DNA of 64,000 bases from contig CAKQSI010000006.1 in assembly GCA_934272745.1 (NCBI GenBank), positions 10,695 to 74,694 on the forward strand, given 5' to 3'. Below the pieces are notes generated by a model. It was not told the origin of the DNA. It saw only the letters and a program-made list of their open reading frames with translations, and did no database searches. The number at the start of each line of letters is the position of its first letter. Within the stretch, counting starts at the first letter, position 1. The stretch comes from an uncultured Clostridia bacterium (GTDB taxonomy: Bacteria; Bacillota; Clostridia; Christensenellales; Borkfalkiaceae). This document shows positions 14,482-22,942 of the stretch, piece by piece. The position numbers and the translations under genes were made by a program.

Positions 14482-15819
14482 ATGAATCTTCGTTTCCCGG
14501 ACAAAACCCAATATCCCGCGGTCGGGATCGCCGTGTCGGGCGGGGCGGATTCCGTCGCGCTCCTTATTTGGTGCGCCGAACACAAAAAGGAACTGCCGGA
14601 AATCACCGTTTACACGTTCGACCACCGCTTGCGCGGAGAAGCCGGCGCTGCGGACGCGGCGTACGTGGCAGAACTTGCGGCGCGCTGCGGGTTTTGCTGC
14701 CGCAGGTTTGTATTGCCTGTGAAAGCGTATGCTGCCGGCAGCAAACTTTCGACCGAGGACGCCGCAAGGGACCTTCGGCGAAAGGTGTACCGGGAAGCGG
14801 TTTCCCGCGGGGAAGTCAGCCTGATTGCCACCGCCCACCACGCAGGCGACCTTGCGGAAACCGTGCTGTTCCGCCTTTTGCGGGGCACGGGCGTGACCGG
14901 CGCCGCCGGAATTTTGCCGGAAACGGAAGGCGTCATTCACCCCATGCTGGGCGTGACGAAAGAGGAAATCGTCGCGTTTTTGGCAGAACGTCGTGTCGTT
15001 TTCCGCACCGACGCCACCAATTTTGACAACGCTTACACCCGCAATTTTTTGCGGAACCAAGTTTTACCGCTGATCGAAACCCGCTTCCCGCGGGCACAAG
15101 AAGCGCTTGCAAGGTTCGCCGGTCTTGCAAAAGAGGACGACGACCTGTTAGAGCGTCTGTCCGCGCCGTATCTTGAAAAAGACGGCACGCTGCTGTTCAC
15201 TCCCGAAAAGCCGCTGTTTTCCCGCGCGTTCCTTCGCGCGGCGAAAAACGCAGGGCTGACGGAGGGGTACACTTCCCGCATGGCGCAGGACGTTTTTGCC
15301 TTATTTTCAAAGGACGTAGGGGCAAAAATCGAACTTGCCCGCGGTTTTTACGCCGAACGGACGCGCGCCGGCGTGCGCGTTTTTCCGCCCAAAGCGGAAG
15401 CGTTCTCCCTCCCCTTTTTTATAGGGGAGCGCACCCTTCCTTGCGGAAAAGTGCGCATTGAAAAACTTTCCGCGGCGGAAGCATTCGGAGAAAAGAAGAA
15501 GCCGTTTCCGGTGAAACGGGCGGCGGAGCAGGCGACCAGAGAATTTTTTATTTCCGCGGACGCGGTAGAAGAAAACGCGGTTTTCCGCAGTGTCCGGCAG
15601 GGAGATCGGTTTCAGCCGTTCGGGCATAAAACGGAGAAAAAACTCAAAGATTTTCTTTCTTCCCGCGGGGTGAATTCTTATAATAAAGCCCGCGCCCTTG
15701 CGATGGAAAGCGGCGGAAAAATCGTTGCGGTTCTCCCGGAAGAGATTGCGGATTTTGCCCGCGTGACGCAAAAAACGACAGACGTATACCGAATTTTTAT
15801 ACAAACGGAGAAAGCATAG
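14482..15819 (+). CDS. tilS: tRNA(Ile)-lysidine synthase
   Basis: 445-aa cytosolic ATP pyrophosphatase that converts C34 of tRNA-Ile(CAU) to lysidine, so that it reads AUA as Ile. The PP-loop SGGADS is at residues 19-24, followed by FDHRLRGEAGADAAYV-like and ATAHHAGDLAETVLFRLLRGTG blocks. A C-terminal TilS domain follows (RQGDRFQPFGHKTEKKLKDFLSSRGV). It is directly followed by hpt, the order conserved next to ftsH near the origin in Bacillus; here ftsH lies 17 kb away. The start is chosen from the -10 position and the family N-terminus. Confidence 0.95.
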   Translation: MNLRFPDKTQYPAVGIAVSGGADSVALLIWCAEHKKELPEITVYTFDHRLRGEAGAADAAYVAELAARCGFCCRRFVLPVKAYAAGSKLSTEDAARDLRRKVYREAVSRGEVSLIATAHHAGDLAETVLFRLLRGTGVTGAAGILPETEGVIHPMLGVTKEEIVAFLAERRVVFRTDATNFDNAYTRNFLRNQVLPLIETRFPRAQEALARFAGLAKEDDDLLERLSAPYLEKDGTLLFTPEKPLFSRAFLRAAKNAGLTEGYTSRMAQDVFALFSKDVGAKIELARGFYAERTRAGVRVFPPKAEAFSLPFFIGERTLPCGKVRIEKLSAAEAFGEKKKPFPVKRAAEQATREFFISADAVEENAVFRSVRQGDRFQPFGHKTEKKLKDFLSSRGVNSYNKARALAMESGGKIVAVLPEEIADFARVTQKTTDVYRIFIQTEKA

Positions 15820-16353
15820 ATGTACGAAGATATTGAAAAAGTGCTGATCAGCCGCGCAGAAATCGTAGCCAGAGTAAAAGAGCTTGCAAAAAAATTAGAC
15901 GCCGACTACCGCGGAAAATCGCCGGTCATGGTCTGCATTTTAAAAGGCGCCGCGCCGTTCTTTATCGAACTGACGCAATCGATGACCATCAAGTTGGAAC
16001 TGGACTTTATGGCGCTTTCCAGTTACGGCAGCGGGACGAAGAGTTCCGGCACGGTCAAACTTTTGAAAGATATGGACGTAGACGTGGAAAACCGCCACGT
16101 CGTCATCGTGGAAGACATCGTGGACTCCGGCAATACGCTGGCGTACCTGAAAAAATTGTTTTCCACCCGCCACGTTGCGTCGATCGCCGTCTGCACGCTT
16201 CTCGATAAGTTTGAACGCCGCACCGTAGACGTGCGCGTGGACTACAAGGGGTTCGATATCGGCAACGAATTCGTCGTCGGATACGGTCTGGATTACGCGG
16301 AATTCTATCGCAACTTGCCCGAGATTTGCGTGCTGAAACCGGAGTGCGTGTAA
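15820..16353 (+). CDS. hpt: Hypoxanthine phosphoribosyltransferase
   Basis: 177-aa purine-salvage enzyme transferring phosphoribose from PRPP to hypoxanthine/guanine. The PRPP-binding loop [14 protein letters not shown] lies at about residues 94-107, with ILKGAAPFF and [11 protein letters not shown] upstream and [17 protein letters not shown] at the C-terminus. The start follows the tilS stop directly, with GGAG inside the end of tilS, so the two are co-expressed. Confidence 0.96.
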   Translation: MYEDIEKVLISRAEIVARVKELAKKLDADYRGKSPVMVCILKGAAPFFIELTQSMTIKLELDFMALSSYGSGTKSSGTVKLLKDMDVDVENRHVVIVEDIVDSGNTLAYLKKLFSTRHVASIAVCTLLDKFERRTVDVRVDYKGFDIGNEFVVGYGLDYAEFYRNLPEICVLKPECV

Positions 16354-16401
16354 ATATATTCTGCCCGGTTTTGTAAACGAATATAAAATTGACAAAACCT
16401 G

Positions 16402-16430
16402 TTGACATAAAGACACAGGCGTGTTAAACT
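16402..16430 (+). promoter_or_regulatory. Promoter of the mosaic lipoprotein gene
   Basis: TTGACA (16402-16407), 17-nt spacer, TAAACT (16425-16430). It leaves a ~24-nt leader with an AGAGG site. Confidence 0.75.
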
Positions 16431-16459
16431 GAAGTCAATCTTATGTCCAGAGGTTGTAT

Positions 16460-18034
16460 ATGAATCGTTTCGAGAAGAGAAAATTAAGAGGATTGCAAAA
16501 AATTGCCGTTTCGGCGCTTGTAATGACAATGATTGCCGTAACGGCGATTATTTTGACCGGCTGTAATAAAAGCGGGGGCGAGCCTTCTCCAAGCGCTACC
16601 GTGTCGGTAACGCCTTCGTCCGAACCGCAACCTTCCGCCATGCCGGAACCGTCCCAAAAAGCGATTCCCACGGAAATAGTCGCAGAGTTTTTGGAGAAAA
16701 TGGGAACAAATTATACTTACGAATTTAGCGCTAGAGACAAACATTTTGTCTATACTTTTGATGGCGACAAAATGATGGCGGAAAATAAAAACACATCAGA
16801 AATTGATTATCATTATGTTCAGGGTGACAAAGGATATGATTTGGTCTATAATAAAGAAACAAAAAAATGGGCTCGCTATGATGCAACAGAATATGATGTA
16901 AATGGCGTTATTATGGACAATTTAAGAACTGCAGACTGGACAGAATATGATGAAAACAACAATATGTTTACTGGTCTTGTCAATGGAAAAGAACTTGATT
17001 TCTATATTGATGACGATGGTGGGACTTTGATCGGTGAAAAATATTATGCAGTTATCACAGATTTAGGAACAACAAGTGTAACTCTTCCTACAGCCGACAA
17101 GATTTATAATGCAGATGAACCTATTGTTGATCCAACTCCGGTTGAAGATAGTGCACTTTATGCGGTTGATGCACAAGGAAACTATAAATTTGATATTGCG
17201 GCAATTCAAAAAGCTTTCATGGAAATTACTGAAAATGGCAATACTCTGATTGATCAAGTGTATAAAAATTGCACGGTTTTTAACGATAGAATTGTAGAAA
17301 ATGTTGTGTTTATCAATCCAACAAAGGATAATTTCCAAATTGGTGTTTTGATGCATTTTGACCCAGAAATTCATGAAAATGTTGATACAACAACATGTTT
17401 GTCTGTTATCAATGATCAAAATGAAAAATGGAAAAGTTTTGTTTCAAATCCAGAAAATAATAACATTGCCAAATTTAAAGATTTCTTACTTACAACAACA
17501 AAATTGTTTAAAATTGATTCAAAATTAAATCAAGTTAAAGTTGAATATACAACTATTGATGAAGATTATGAAACGGCACATAAAGAAGAATTTGACAAGT
17601 TGACTTCAATTGTCTTTGAAACAATTGCAGAAAAAGGGTGTAAAGATACCGGTTCGTCTAGTCAATATCGTGACAAGTTTACAGAATACAAAAATGCGAG
17701 AGTTTTGTTTGGAGCAAAAAGTCCAAAAGGAGATACTGTTGCAGGACTGGAGTTAGGATATTTCAATAGCTGGAGTCAATATTATGTTTTGGATATTGAT
17801 GGCAAAATTGAATTCGCACAAATTAAGGTAAATTCTTCTGTAACAAACAATGTTAAAGACGAAAAAGTAAATGTTTATGACAAGAATTATAGATGGTTTT
17901 TTGTAAGTCGAATTAAAAGAACAGATATTGATGATGGCAATAAGCTTTTATATCCGGAAACCGGCGAGGGACAAGCGGCGCTATCGGCAACCGCCGTTGT
18001 TATCTGTCCCGGGCAGAAACAAAAGAGCGCCTGA
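16460..18034 (+). CDS. Large putative lipoprotein with a compositionally foreign core
   Basis: 524-aa predicted surface lipoprotein (a TTG at 16454 is an alternative start). Signal peptide with lipobox-type IILTGC, then a Ser/Pro-rich spacer (PSPSATVSVTPSSEPQPSAMPEPS). From about 16690 to 17960 the DNA becomes markedly AT-rich and uses AT-ending codons. It encodes a large beta-rich, Asp/Asn/Tyr-rich domain I do not recognise. The last ~25 residues (ETGEGQAALSATAVV...) revert to host composition. The mosaic suggests an acquired exodomain spliced onto a resident secretion signal, or a gene still ameliorating from its ends. Confidence 0.75.
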   Translation: MNRFEKRKLRGLQKIAVSALVMTMIAVTAIILTGCNKSGGEPSPSATVSVTPSSEPQPSAMPEPSQKAIPTEIVAEFLEKMGTNYTYEFSARDKHFVYTFDGDKMMAENKNTSEIDYHYVQGDKGYDLVYNKETKKWARYDATEYDVNGVIMDNLRTADWTEYDENNNMFTGLVNGKELDFYIDDDGGTLIGEKYYAVITDLGTTSVTLPTADKIYNADEPIVDPTPVEDSALYAVDAQGNYKFDIAAIQKAFMEITENGNTLIDQVYKNCTVFNDRIVENVVFINPTKDNFQIGVLMHFDPEIHENVDTTTCLSVINDQNEKWKSFVSNPENNNIAKFKDFLLTTTKLFKIDSKLNQVKVEYTTIDEDYETAHKEEFDKLTSIVFETIAEKGCKDTGSSSQYRDKFTEYKNARVLFGAKSPKGDTVAGLELGYFNSWSQYYVLDIDGKIEFAQIKVNSSVTNNVKDEKVNVYDKNYRWFFVSRIKRTDIDDGNKLLYPETGEGQAALSATAVVICPGQKQKSA

Positions 18035-18073
18035 ATCCGGAATCGTCAAAATATAACGACTGAAAGTAAACAC

Positions 18074-18114
18074 GGGGCGGGGCGAGCAAATATTTTGCTC
18101 GCCCCGCCCCTTTT
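18074..18114 (+). terminator. Terminator of the lipoprotein gene
   Basis: A 17-bp perfect GC-rich stem (18074-18090 with 18094-18110) with a 3-nt loop and TTTT after it. It lies between convergent genes. Confidence 0.8.
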
Positions 18115-18155
18115 GGTTGCCTGGCCTGATTTTGCGTTTGCTTGCGGAAGAAAGA

Positions 18156-18857
18156 TCATAAGCCGGACGAGCAGCTGCCGCACAATGTTGCCTGCGGAAA
18201 GGCGTGCAAGCCTTCGCTTCGTCCTGTCGGCACCCAGAAGAATTCGTCTGCGGAGAAACCGGCGTTTTGCCGCCGCGCCGGGCAGGCTTGCCGCTTCGCC
18301 GGAAGCCCGTTCCTTTTTCCAAGCGGCAGCATTGCTAAATAAATCGCCTGCGAAATGGCGCTCGCCATACGATAAACCAAGCCGTAACGGGTGAGTTCCA
18401 GCCCGCGAAAAGCGCTTTCGCCCCGCGCGGAAACCACGCCGAGCAAAGAAAGATCGCCGATTTCGGGCAGGCGTTTGCCCACCCCTTTACCGGGGAACAA
18501 GCCGCCTTCTCGCAGTTTGATCAATCCCACCTCGCTTTCCGCGCCGAGGCTGGCATCGATCGCGACGACAAGTGCGCCGGGGTGCAGCGCGCGAATGGAA
18601 TTTGCAAGGACGGGCACCTCTTTTGCGGTCACGGTGTGCTTCAGTTCGCCGTAAACGAAGCAGGGCAAGCGGTAAAATTCTTTCAGAAAACTGCCGACGA
18701 GGGGGGAAAGGCTGTCGCCGGCAACGGCGTCGCTCCCCACACAGACGAAGACGGCAGGTCTTGCTCCGATCGCTTGTTTCAATGCACGGCTCAATCCCGG
18801 CACCAGCGATTTTGAATAGACGTTGAAATTGAATTCGGCGTTCTGTTCGGTGTACAT
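18156..18857 (-). CDS. yyaC: Spore protease YyaC family protein (DUF1256)
   Basis: 233 aa. The DUF1256/YyaC core, related to the germination protease GPR, spans residues ~35-185: VFVCVGSDAVAGDSLSPLVGSFL, VYGELKHTVTAKE, VVAIDASLGAESEVG, GVGKRLPEIGDLSLLGVVS. It is a sporulation-associated protein. About 45 residues beyond the usual C-terminus (GLPAKRQACPARR ... CGSCSSGL) look unrelated and Cys/Arg-rich, perhaps read into former intergenic sequence after loss of a stop. AAGGAG lies 5 nt before the ATG. It indicates endospore capacity. Confidence 0.85.
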   Translation of the reverse strand: MYTEQNAEFNFNVYSKSLVPGLSRALKQAIGARPAVFVCVGSDAVAGDSLSPLVGSFLKEFYRLPCFVYGELKHTVTAKEVPVLANSIRALHPGALVVAIDASLGAESEVGLIKLREGGLFPGKGVGKRLPEIGDLSLLGVVSARGESAFRGLELTRYGLVYRMASAISQAIYLAMLPLGKRNGLPAKRQACPARRQNAGFSADEFFWVPTGRSEGLHAFPQATLCGSCSSGL

Positions 18858-19028
18858 TTTTCTCCTTATGTCCCGTGAGGATGACGCCCGGCAGGTTGTA
18901 GCGGTTGAAGATCGTGCGGCAACCCGTCCGGCGGGGCGAAAATCGTGCCCGGCAGCCCGTCCCGCGGGGTCGCATATCCGGCGAAACGAATTGCCCGACG
19001 AGGCTCGGCGCTTGATTTTGCAAAAAAG
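18858..19028. other. Short gap with imperfect repeats, no gene
   Basis: 'CCCGGCAGGTTG' / 'CCGGCGGGGCGAAAATCGTGCCCGGCAG'-type segments recur two to three times between 18888 and 18970. After the terminator, 'ATTTCAGCCGGA' and variants recur at about 19084, 19110 and 19134. Confidence 0.4.
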
Positions 19029-19077
19029 AAAACCGCAGACTGTTGCGGAGAAATGTTCCCCGAACCTGCGGTTTTTT
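19029..19077. terminator. Bidirectional terminator of the peptidase gene
   Basis: AAAACCGCAG (19029-19038) pairs with CTGCGGTTTT (19066-19075), flanked by A- and T-runs. On the minus strand it ends the YugP-type gene. Confidence 0.75.
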
Positions 19078-19242
19078 ATACTTTTATTTCAGCCGAAAAG
19101 CGCACTGCGATTTCAGCCGGACACTCCGGGCAGATATTTCAGCCGGAAACCATATTTTATTTCCTCCGGAAACCGTACTTGTTTTTAACCGGAACCCATG
19201 CCTGTTTTCCGGCAAAAACCTTTCCGCCCTGCAAAAAAACTC

Positions 19243-19983
19243 TCAGCGCTTTTTCTGCCGCATAGAAGCGACGATCATCAAAAAACGCAGGAAATACAGT
19301 AGCGACGTAACAAAACTTGCCACGTAGGTCATCGCCGCCGCGGTAAGCACCCTTCTCGCGCCGCGCACTTCGCCTTTTTCCAAAGTGCCGGTTTCTTTCA
19401 GCATGGCAAGCCCGCGCCGGGAAGCGTTAAATTCCACCGGCAGCGTAACGAGCGCAAAAATGGTGGAAAGACCATATCCGAAAATGCCGATCAGAATGAG
19501 AATTTCCGAAAACAGCGTCAGCCCTGCGGAATTTGCGCCGTACGCCAACCATTCCAGAAGAACGCCCAAAATAACCAGAGGCACCGAAAGCGTGGTGCCG
19601 ATATTGGTGACTTTGACCAAAAAGGAACGGATTTTCAGCGGAACGTACCCTTCCGCATCCTGCACGGCGTGTCCGCATTCGTGCGCGGCAACGCCGAGCG
19701 CCGCCACGGAAGAGGAACCGTAAACCGGTTCGGACAGGTTCAGCGTATAATTGCGCGGGTCGTAGTTGTCGGTCAGGCTGCCCGAAGCGGGGCGAACCAC
19801 AACGCCCTGCGCGCCGTATTCGTTCAGCAGGCGGGAAGCGAGTTCGCTGCCGGTCACGCCGGAACGCGACTGCACTTTGGAATATCTTTTGAATCTTACC
19901 GAAACCATAATCTGCGCGATAATCCCGAGCAGCAGTCCGGGAAGCAGAATCAATAAATAAAAAGGATTGTAATAAAGATACAT
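19243..19983 (-). CDS. Membrane zinc metallopeptidase, YugP family
   Basis: 246-aa predicted membrane protease. The zinc motif HECGH is at residues 101-105 within ALGVAAHECGHAVQDAEGYVPLK. Hydrophobic segments occur at ~7-28, ~120-160 and ~205-240. LPVEFNASRRGLAML is typical of the family (PF04298). The start at 19983 has a GGAGG site 5 nt upstream, so a longer upstream extension is rejected. Substrate unknown. Confidence 0.9.
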   Translation of the reverse strand: MYLYYNPFYLLILLPGLLLGIIAQIMVSVRFKRYSKVQSRSGVTGSELASRLLNEYGAQGVVVRPASGSLTDNYDPRNYTLNLSEPVYGSSSVAALGVAAHECGHAVQDAEGYVPLKIRSFLVKVTNIGTTLSVPLVILGVLLEWLAYGANSAGLTLFSEILILIGIFGYGLSTIFALVTLPVEFNASRRGLAMLKETGTLEKGEVRGARRVLTAAAMTYVASFVTSLLYFLRFLMIVASMRQKKR

Positions 19984-20128
19984 TTTTCCTCCGGGCGGAA
20001 GCCGACGTTTTGCCGTAATGACCGCCGAAAAAGCGGCGGAGCGTCCCTGGAGCATCTCCCGCTTTTCCTGCATTATACGAAAAAGCCGTGTCGTTGTCAA
20101 GCAAATTCGTCTTTTCGTGCGGGGGCGT

Positions 20129-21283
20129 TTACGTTCCGTCATCCACGAAAAGGTCGTAAATAACGCCTTCTCGGACGGAAAATTTTACGGTTTCCGCGCT
20201 GCCGGAAGACAGCAACAAAACGGCGGCGCACTCTTCTTTTGCGGGCAGAACGCCGCAAAAATCGCCTAAAAACGCGCCGATTTCCTTTGCCCGCGGACGG
20301 AGCGATCCGCTTAAAAAGTCTTCGACCGCGCCGGATACGAACACCTCTTCCAAAAAGGCGACGGAAAAAAGCAATTCGTCTATCGATCGCGGGTCAACGT
20401 ATGCCTGCGGCAATACGGAATAGGTCACGATTTTGCCGTCCGAAAGGCGCCGCACTGCGTCGGTTTTGTGTCGCCTGAGGTCCGCAACGTTCCGGATTAC
20501 ACGGAACGTCCCCTCGTTTTCGGTAACTTCTACCAGTCCCGCGGGGGCGGAAAACAACGCTCGTTTTTCGGCGGAAAGCAGGACGTAAAATCCGGCGCCG
20601 CCGAAACGATTGCCCTGTGCGGCGTTAAAATTTACCGCATCGCCCTTGCTTGCGCCCGCAGCGCCGCCGAACCGAAAACCGCGCGCGCCGCCAGGTTCGG
20701 CTTGGTCCGGCGTAAATTCCGCCGCGTTGCTCCGCCCCAAACCGGCGGTATTGTCCGTTCCCGCGCAAAAATAATAAAATACGCCGCCGCCGGGCAGTTG
20801 CCGCTTTTCCGCAAAAGCGTATTCTTGCGGCACGCGTACGGCGTCCCCGCCGAAAAAGCGGACGGTTTCCCCTTCGCGCACAAAGTCCGAAGCGCCCGCA
20901 GTTTGCCCGTCCGCAAAATCCGCGCCCGCGGCACCATGAAAAGCGGCGCCCGCGATTTCGTTAAAATGGGAGCCGGAAAAGACGGATTCGGCAAAACCGA
21001 CGGGCTGCCCCGCAACCTCCCTTCCCGATAAGGGGTTCACCGATAAAAAAAGGGCGCCGGAAAGACCGCCTTTGCCGAAAAACGGGGTAAAAGCCGGGTT
21101 TTTCCGCAGAAAAAATTCGGGGGAAGCAGAAAAGAGTACGCTTTCCCCGCCGGAGAGAAAGGTGCATTTCCCGCTTTCGCCCGCGCGGAAATCGTGCGTA
21201 AACAGATAGCCGTTTTTTGTGAGCGGCAGCGTTTCTGATTCGATAAAAAGCGAGTTTTCGGGGTTCAAAAATACGACGTTCAT
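20129..21283 (-). CDS. Hypothetical protein, unrecognised
   Basis: 384 aa, cytoplasmic-looking. The first ~75 residues (MNVVFLNPENSLFIESETLPLT) and the last ~150 (FRVIRNVADLRRHKTDAVRRLSDGKIVTYSVLPQAYVDP ... FGDFCGVL-like) look ordered. The middle, residues ~95-250, is Gly/Ala/Phe-rich and low-complexity. No ribosome site precedes the ATG, but TATGAT (21294-21289) sits 5 nt upstream without a good -35, again hinting at a leaderless message. Divergent from the HTH gene at 21363. Confidence 0.6.
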   Translation of the reverse strand: MNVVFLNPENSLFIESETLPLTKNGYLFTHDFRAGESGKCTFLSGGESVLFSASPEFFLRKNPAFTPFFGKGGLSGALFLSVNPLSGREVAGQPVGFAESVFSGSHFNEIAGAAFHGAAGADFADGQTAGASDFVREGETVRFFGGDAVRVPQEYAFAEKRQLPGGGVFYYFCAGTDNTAGLGRSNAAEFTPDQAEPGGARGFRFGGAAGASKGDAVNFNAAQGNRFGGAGFYVLLSAEKRALFSAPAGLVEVTENEGTFRVIRNVADLRRHKTDAVRRLSDGKIVTYSVLPQAYVDPRSIDELLFSVAFLEEVFVSGAVEDFLSGSLRPRAKEIGAFLGDFCGVLPAKEECAAVLLLSSGSAETVKFSVREGVIYDLFVDDGT

Positions 21284-21362
21284 GATTTATCATATGAAAA
21301 AGATGTATAAATATCCGCGTTTTGGGGAAGAACCATACCGAAAAATCAAGGAGGACGTCATT

Positions 21363-22502
21363 ATGAACTATAAAAATCCGACCAAAGCGAAAGAGATCGA
21401 CGCATTGCTCGGCTACATCGAAAACGGCAAAGCCGAAGGCAAAACGCTGGGCGAACTGTTTGCGGAGTACGCCGAACTTCACAAAAAAGCCAAAGGCAGC
21501 GTGCGGAACCGGTATTACGATCTGTTAAAAACGGGCGAAAGGGACGACGCATTCCGCAACCGGTTTTTATGCGGGCGCACGCTGAAAGCCGAAAAGCGCG
21601 AAGCCTTTACCGAAGAGGACGAGAAAGAACTTCTGCTGGGAGTATTCCGTCAAAAAACCAAGGGCGTTTCCGTGCGGAAAGCGCTGCTTTCCCTCTCTGG
21701 CGGCGACGACAAAAAAATGCTGCGGTACCAGAACAAATTCCGCAATCTGCTGGTGAAAAACCGCCCGCTCGTCGAAGAAGCGGTGCGACAGGTCAAAGCC
21801 GAGCGCGGGGAATGTTTTGACCCTTACGAAAAAAGCGCGCGGCGCGACTTTCTGCATTATAAACTGGAAAAGGAAATCGACGGTCTTTACGACCGCCTGT
21901 CCGGCATGCTGCGGCAGAAAAATAAGGAACTTACGGCGGAAGTCGCCCGCCTGAAAAAGGAAAACGCCGCGCTGACCGCGCTTTTTTGCAGGATCGGCGC
22001 CACCGGCGGAGGGACTTTTGCTCCTGCCGGAAATTCTTTCCTTGAAGGAAACTCTTCCGCGGTCAAAACCGCCTTGTCTGCTATGGAAAACGGGAATCTT
22101 GCCGGCGTTCCGGTCGGGAGAAAAGCCGCGGGGAACGAGGCGCCCGGTACCGAAAACGAGGAAACGGGTCGCGATTTCCGGCACGTTCCGCATAAAAACG
22201 GAAACGGCGGCGCTGGTGGCTGCGGCGCGCAGGACGCAGAAGCGCTCCTTCTCCCGAGCGAGCCGGAACGCACGGCAAACGCTTCCGTTTCTATCCAAAA
22301 CGTGGAAAACGCGGCTGTCCTTGCCGAAAACGGGGCAATGCTATCTGCCCTTGCCGAAACCGTAACGAGCGCCTCCGTTCCTGCCAAAAATGCGGCGGAA
22401 GTCTGCGAAAAAGAAACGGAACTTTCTGCTTCCGCAGCCTCGTCGGCGATCGCTATCGCCTTGCAGGGGACCGCGGAGCGCCCCGCGGTAAGACCTTTGT
22501 AA
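21363..22502 (+). CDS. Putative HTH protein (RsfA-like N-terminus) with coiled coil and disordered tail
   Basis: 379 aa. The start at 21363 is fixed by AAGGAGG. Residues ~1-50 (YIENGKAEGKTLGELFAEYAELHKKAKGSVRNRYYDLLK) resemble the small Myb/SANT-like domain of clostridial RsfA-type sporulation regulators. Residues ~185-215 (RQKNKELTAEVARLKKENAALTALF) form a leucine-rich coiled coil. The remaining ~160 residues are Ala/Glu/Asn-rich with recurring AENGAMLSALAETV-type phrases and look disordered. Probably a DNA-binding regulator; the family assignment is inference. Confidence 0.6.
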   Translation: MNYKNPTKAKEIDALLGYIENGKAEGKTLGELFAEYAELHKKAKGSVRNRYYDLLKTGERDDAFRNRFLCGRTLKAEKREAFTEEDEKELLLGVFRQKTKGVSVRKALLSLSGGDDKKMLRYQNKFRNLLVKNRPLVEEAVRQVKAERGECFDPYEKSARRDFLHYKLEKEIDGLYDRLSGMLRQKNKELTAEVARLKKENAALTALFCRIGATGGGTFAPAGNSFLEGNSSAVKTALSAMENGNLAGVPVGRKAAGNEAPGTENEETGRDFRHVPHKNGNGGAGGCGAQDAEALLLPSEPERTANASVSIQNVENAAVLAENGAMLSALAETVTSASVPAKNAAEVCEKETELSASAASSAIAIALQGTAERPAVRPL

Positions 22503-22550
22503 CCTTATAACGCGGCAGGTCTTATAAGTACGGCAGGCATCTTATGGTAT

Positions 22551-22591
22551 GGCAGGCGCCCGCGGGCAAACTTTGCCCGCGGGCGCCTGCC
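22551..22591 (+). terminator. 20-bp perfect GC-rich hairpin
   Basis: Arms 22551-22570 and 22572-22591 are exact complements with a single-base centre. Contains GGCGCCCGCGGGC. Weak T-rich tail; terminator or member of the GC-rich palindrome family. Confidence 0.65.
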
Positions 22592-22661
22592 TTGCATTAC
22601 TTCTTTTCCCCTGAAAAAACGGCGAGGCAAGAATTTGACCGGGGAAAGACAAAAAATTGCC

Positions 22662-22690
22662 TTGCACGTTTTTTTTAAAAGGACTACAAT
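22662..22690 (+). promoter_or_regulatory. Promoter of the alpha-rhamnosidase gene
   Basis: TTGCAC (22662-22667), 17-nt spacer, TACAAT (22685-22690). A ~245-nt leader follows. Confidence 0.65.
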
Positions 22691-22696
22691 AGACTT

Positions 22697-22942
22697 GTAA
22701 ATTGCAGAGGAAACGCCTATTCCCCTTTGGGAGCGCCAAATAGAGTCCTTAGGGGCAAAATTTGACTTTTTTGGGGAGAAGGCAGAGTTTTTCTATGCGG
22801 GAACCGGACTTTATTTTCGGCAAAACCGGGCAAAAGAAAGGCAAAATTTACCAAATTACGCCGCAAAAAAGCGCGGCTTTGGTAAAATTTCCGCAGTTAT
22901 AAAGCGAAAAACCGGCTACGCAGACAATTTTAAGGAGCAATT
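22697..22942 (+). other. Structured leader of the alpha-rhamnosidase
   Basis: At 22843-22890 ACCAAA pairs with TTTGGT and an inner GCCGC pairs with GCGGC, forming a long hairpin; a AAGGAG site follows before the ATG. No known riboswitch is recognised. Confidence 0.4.

Noticed and set aside
19983..20142. N-terminal 53-residue extension of the YugP-type peptidase
   Set aside because: GGAGG directly before MYLYYN and the family's usual start favour the shorter protein.
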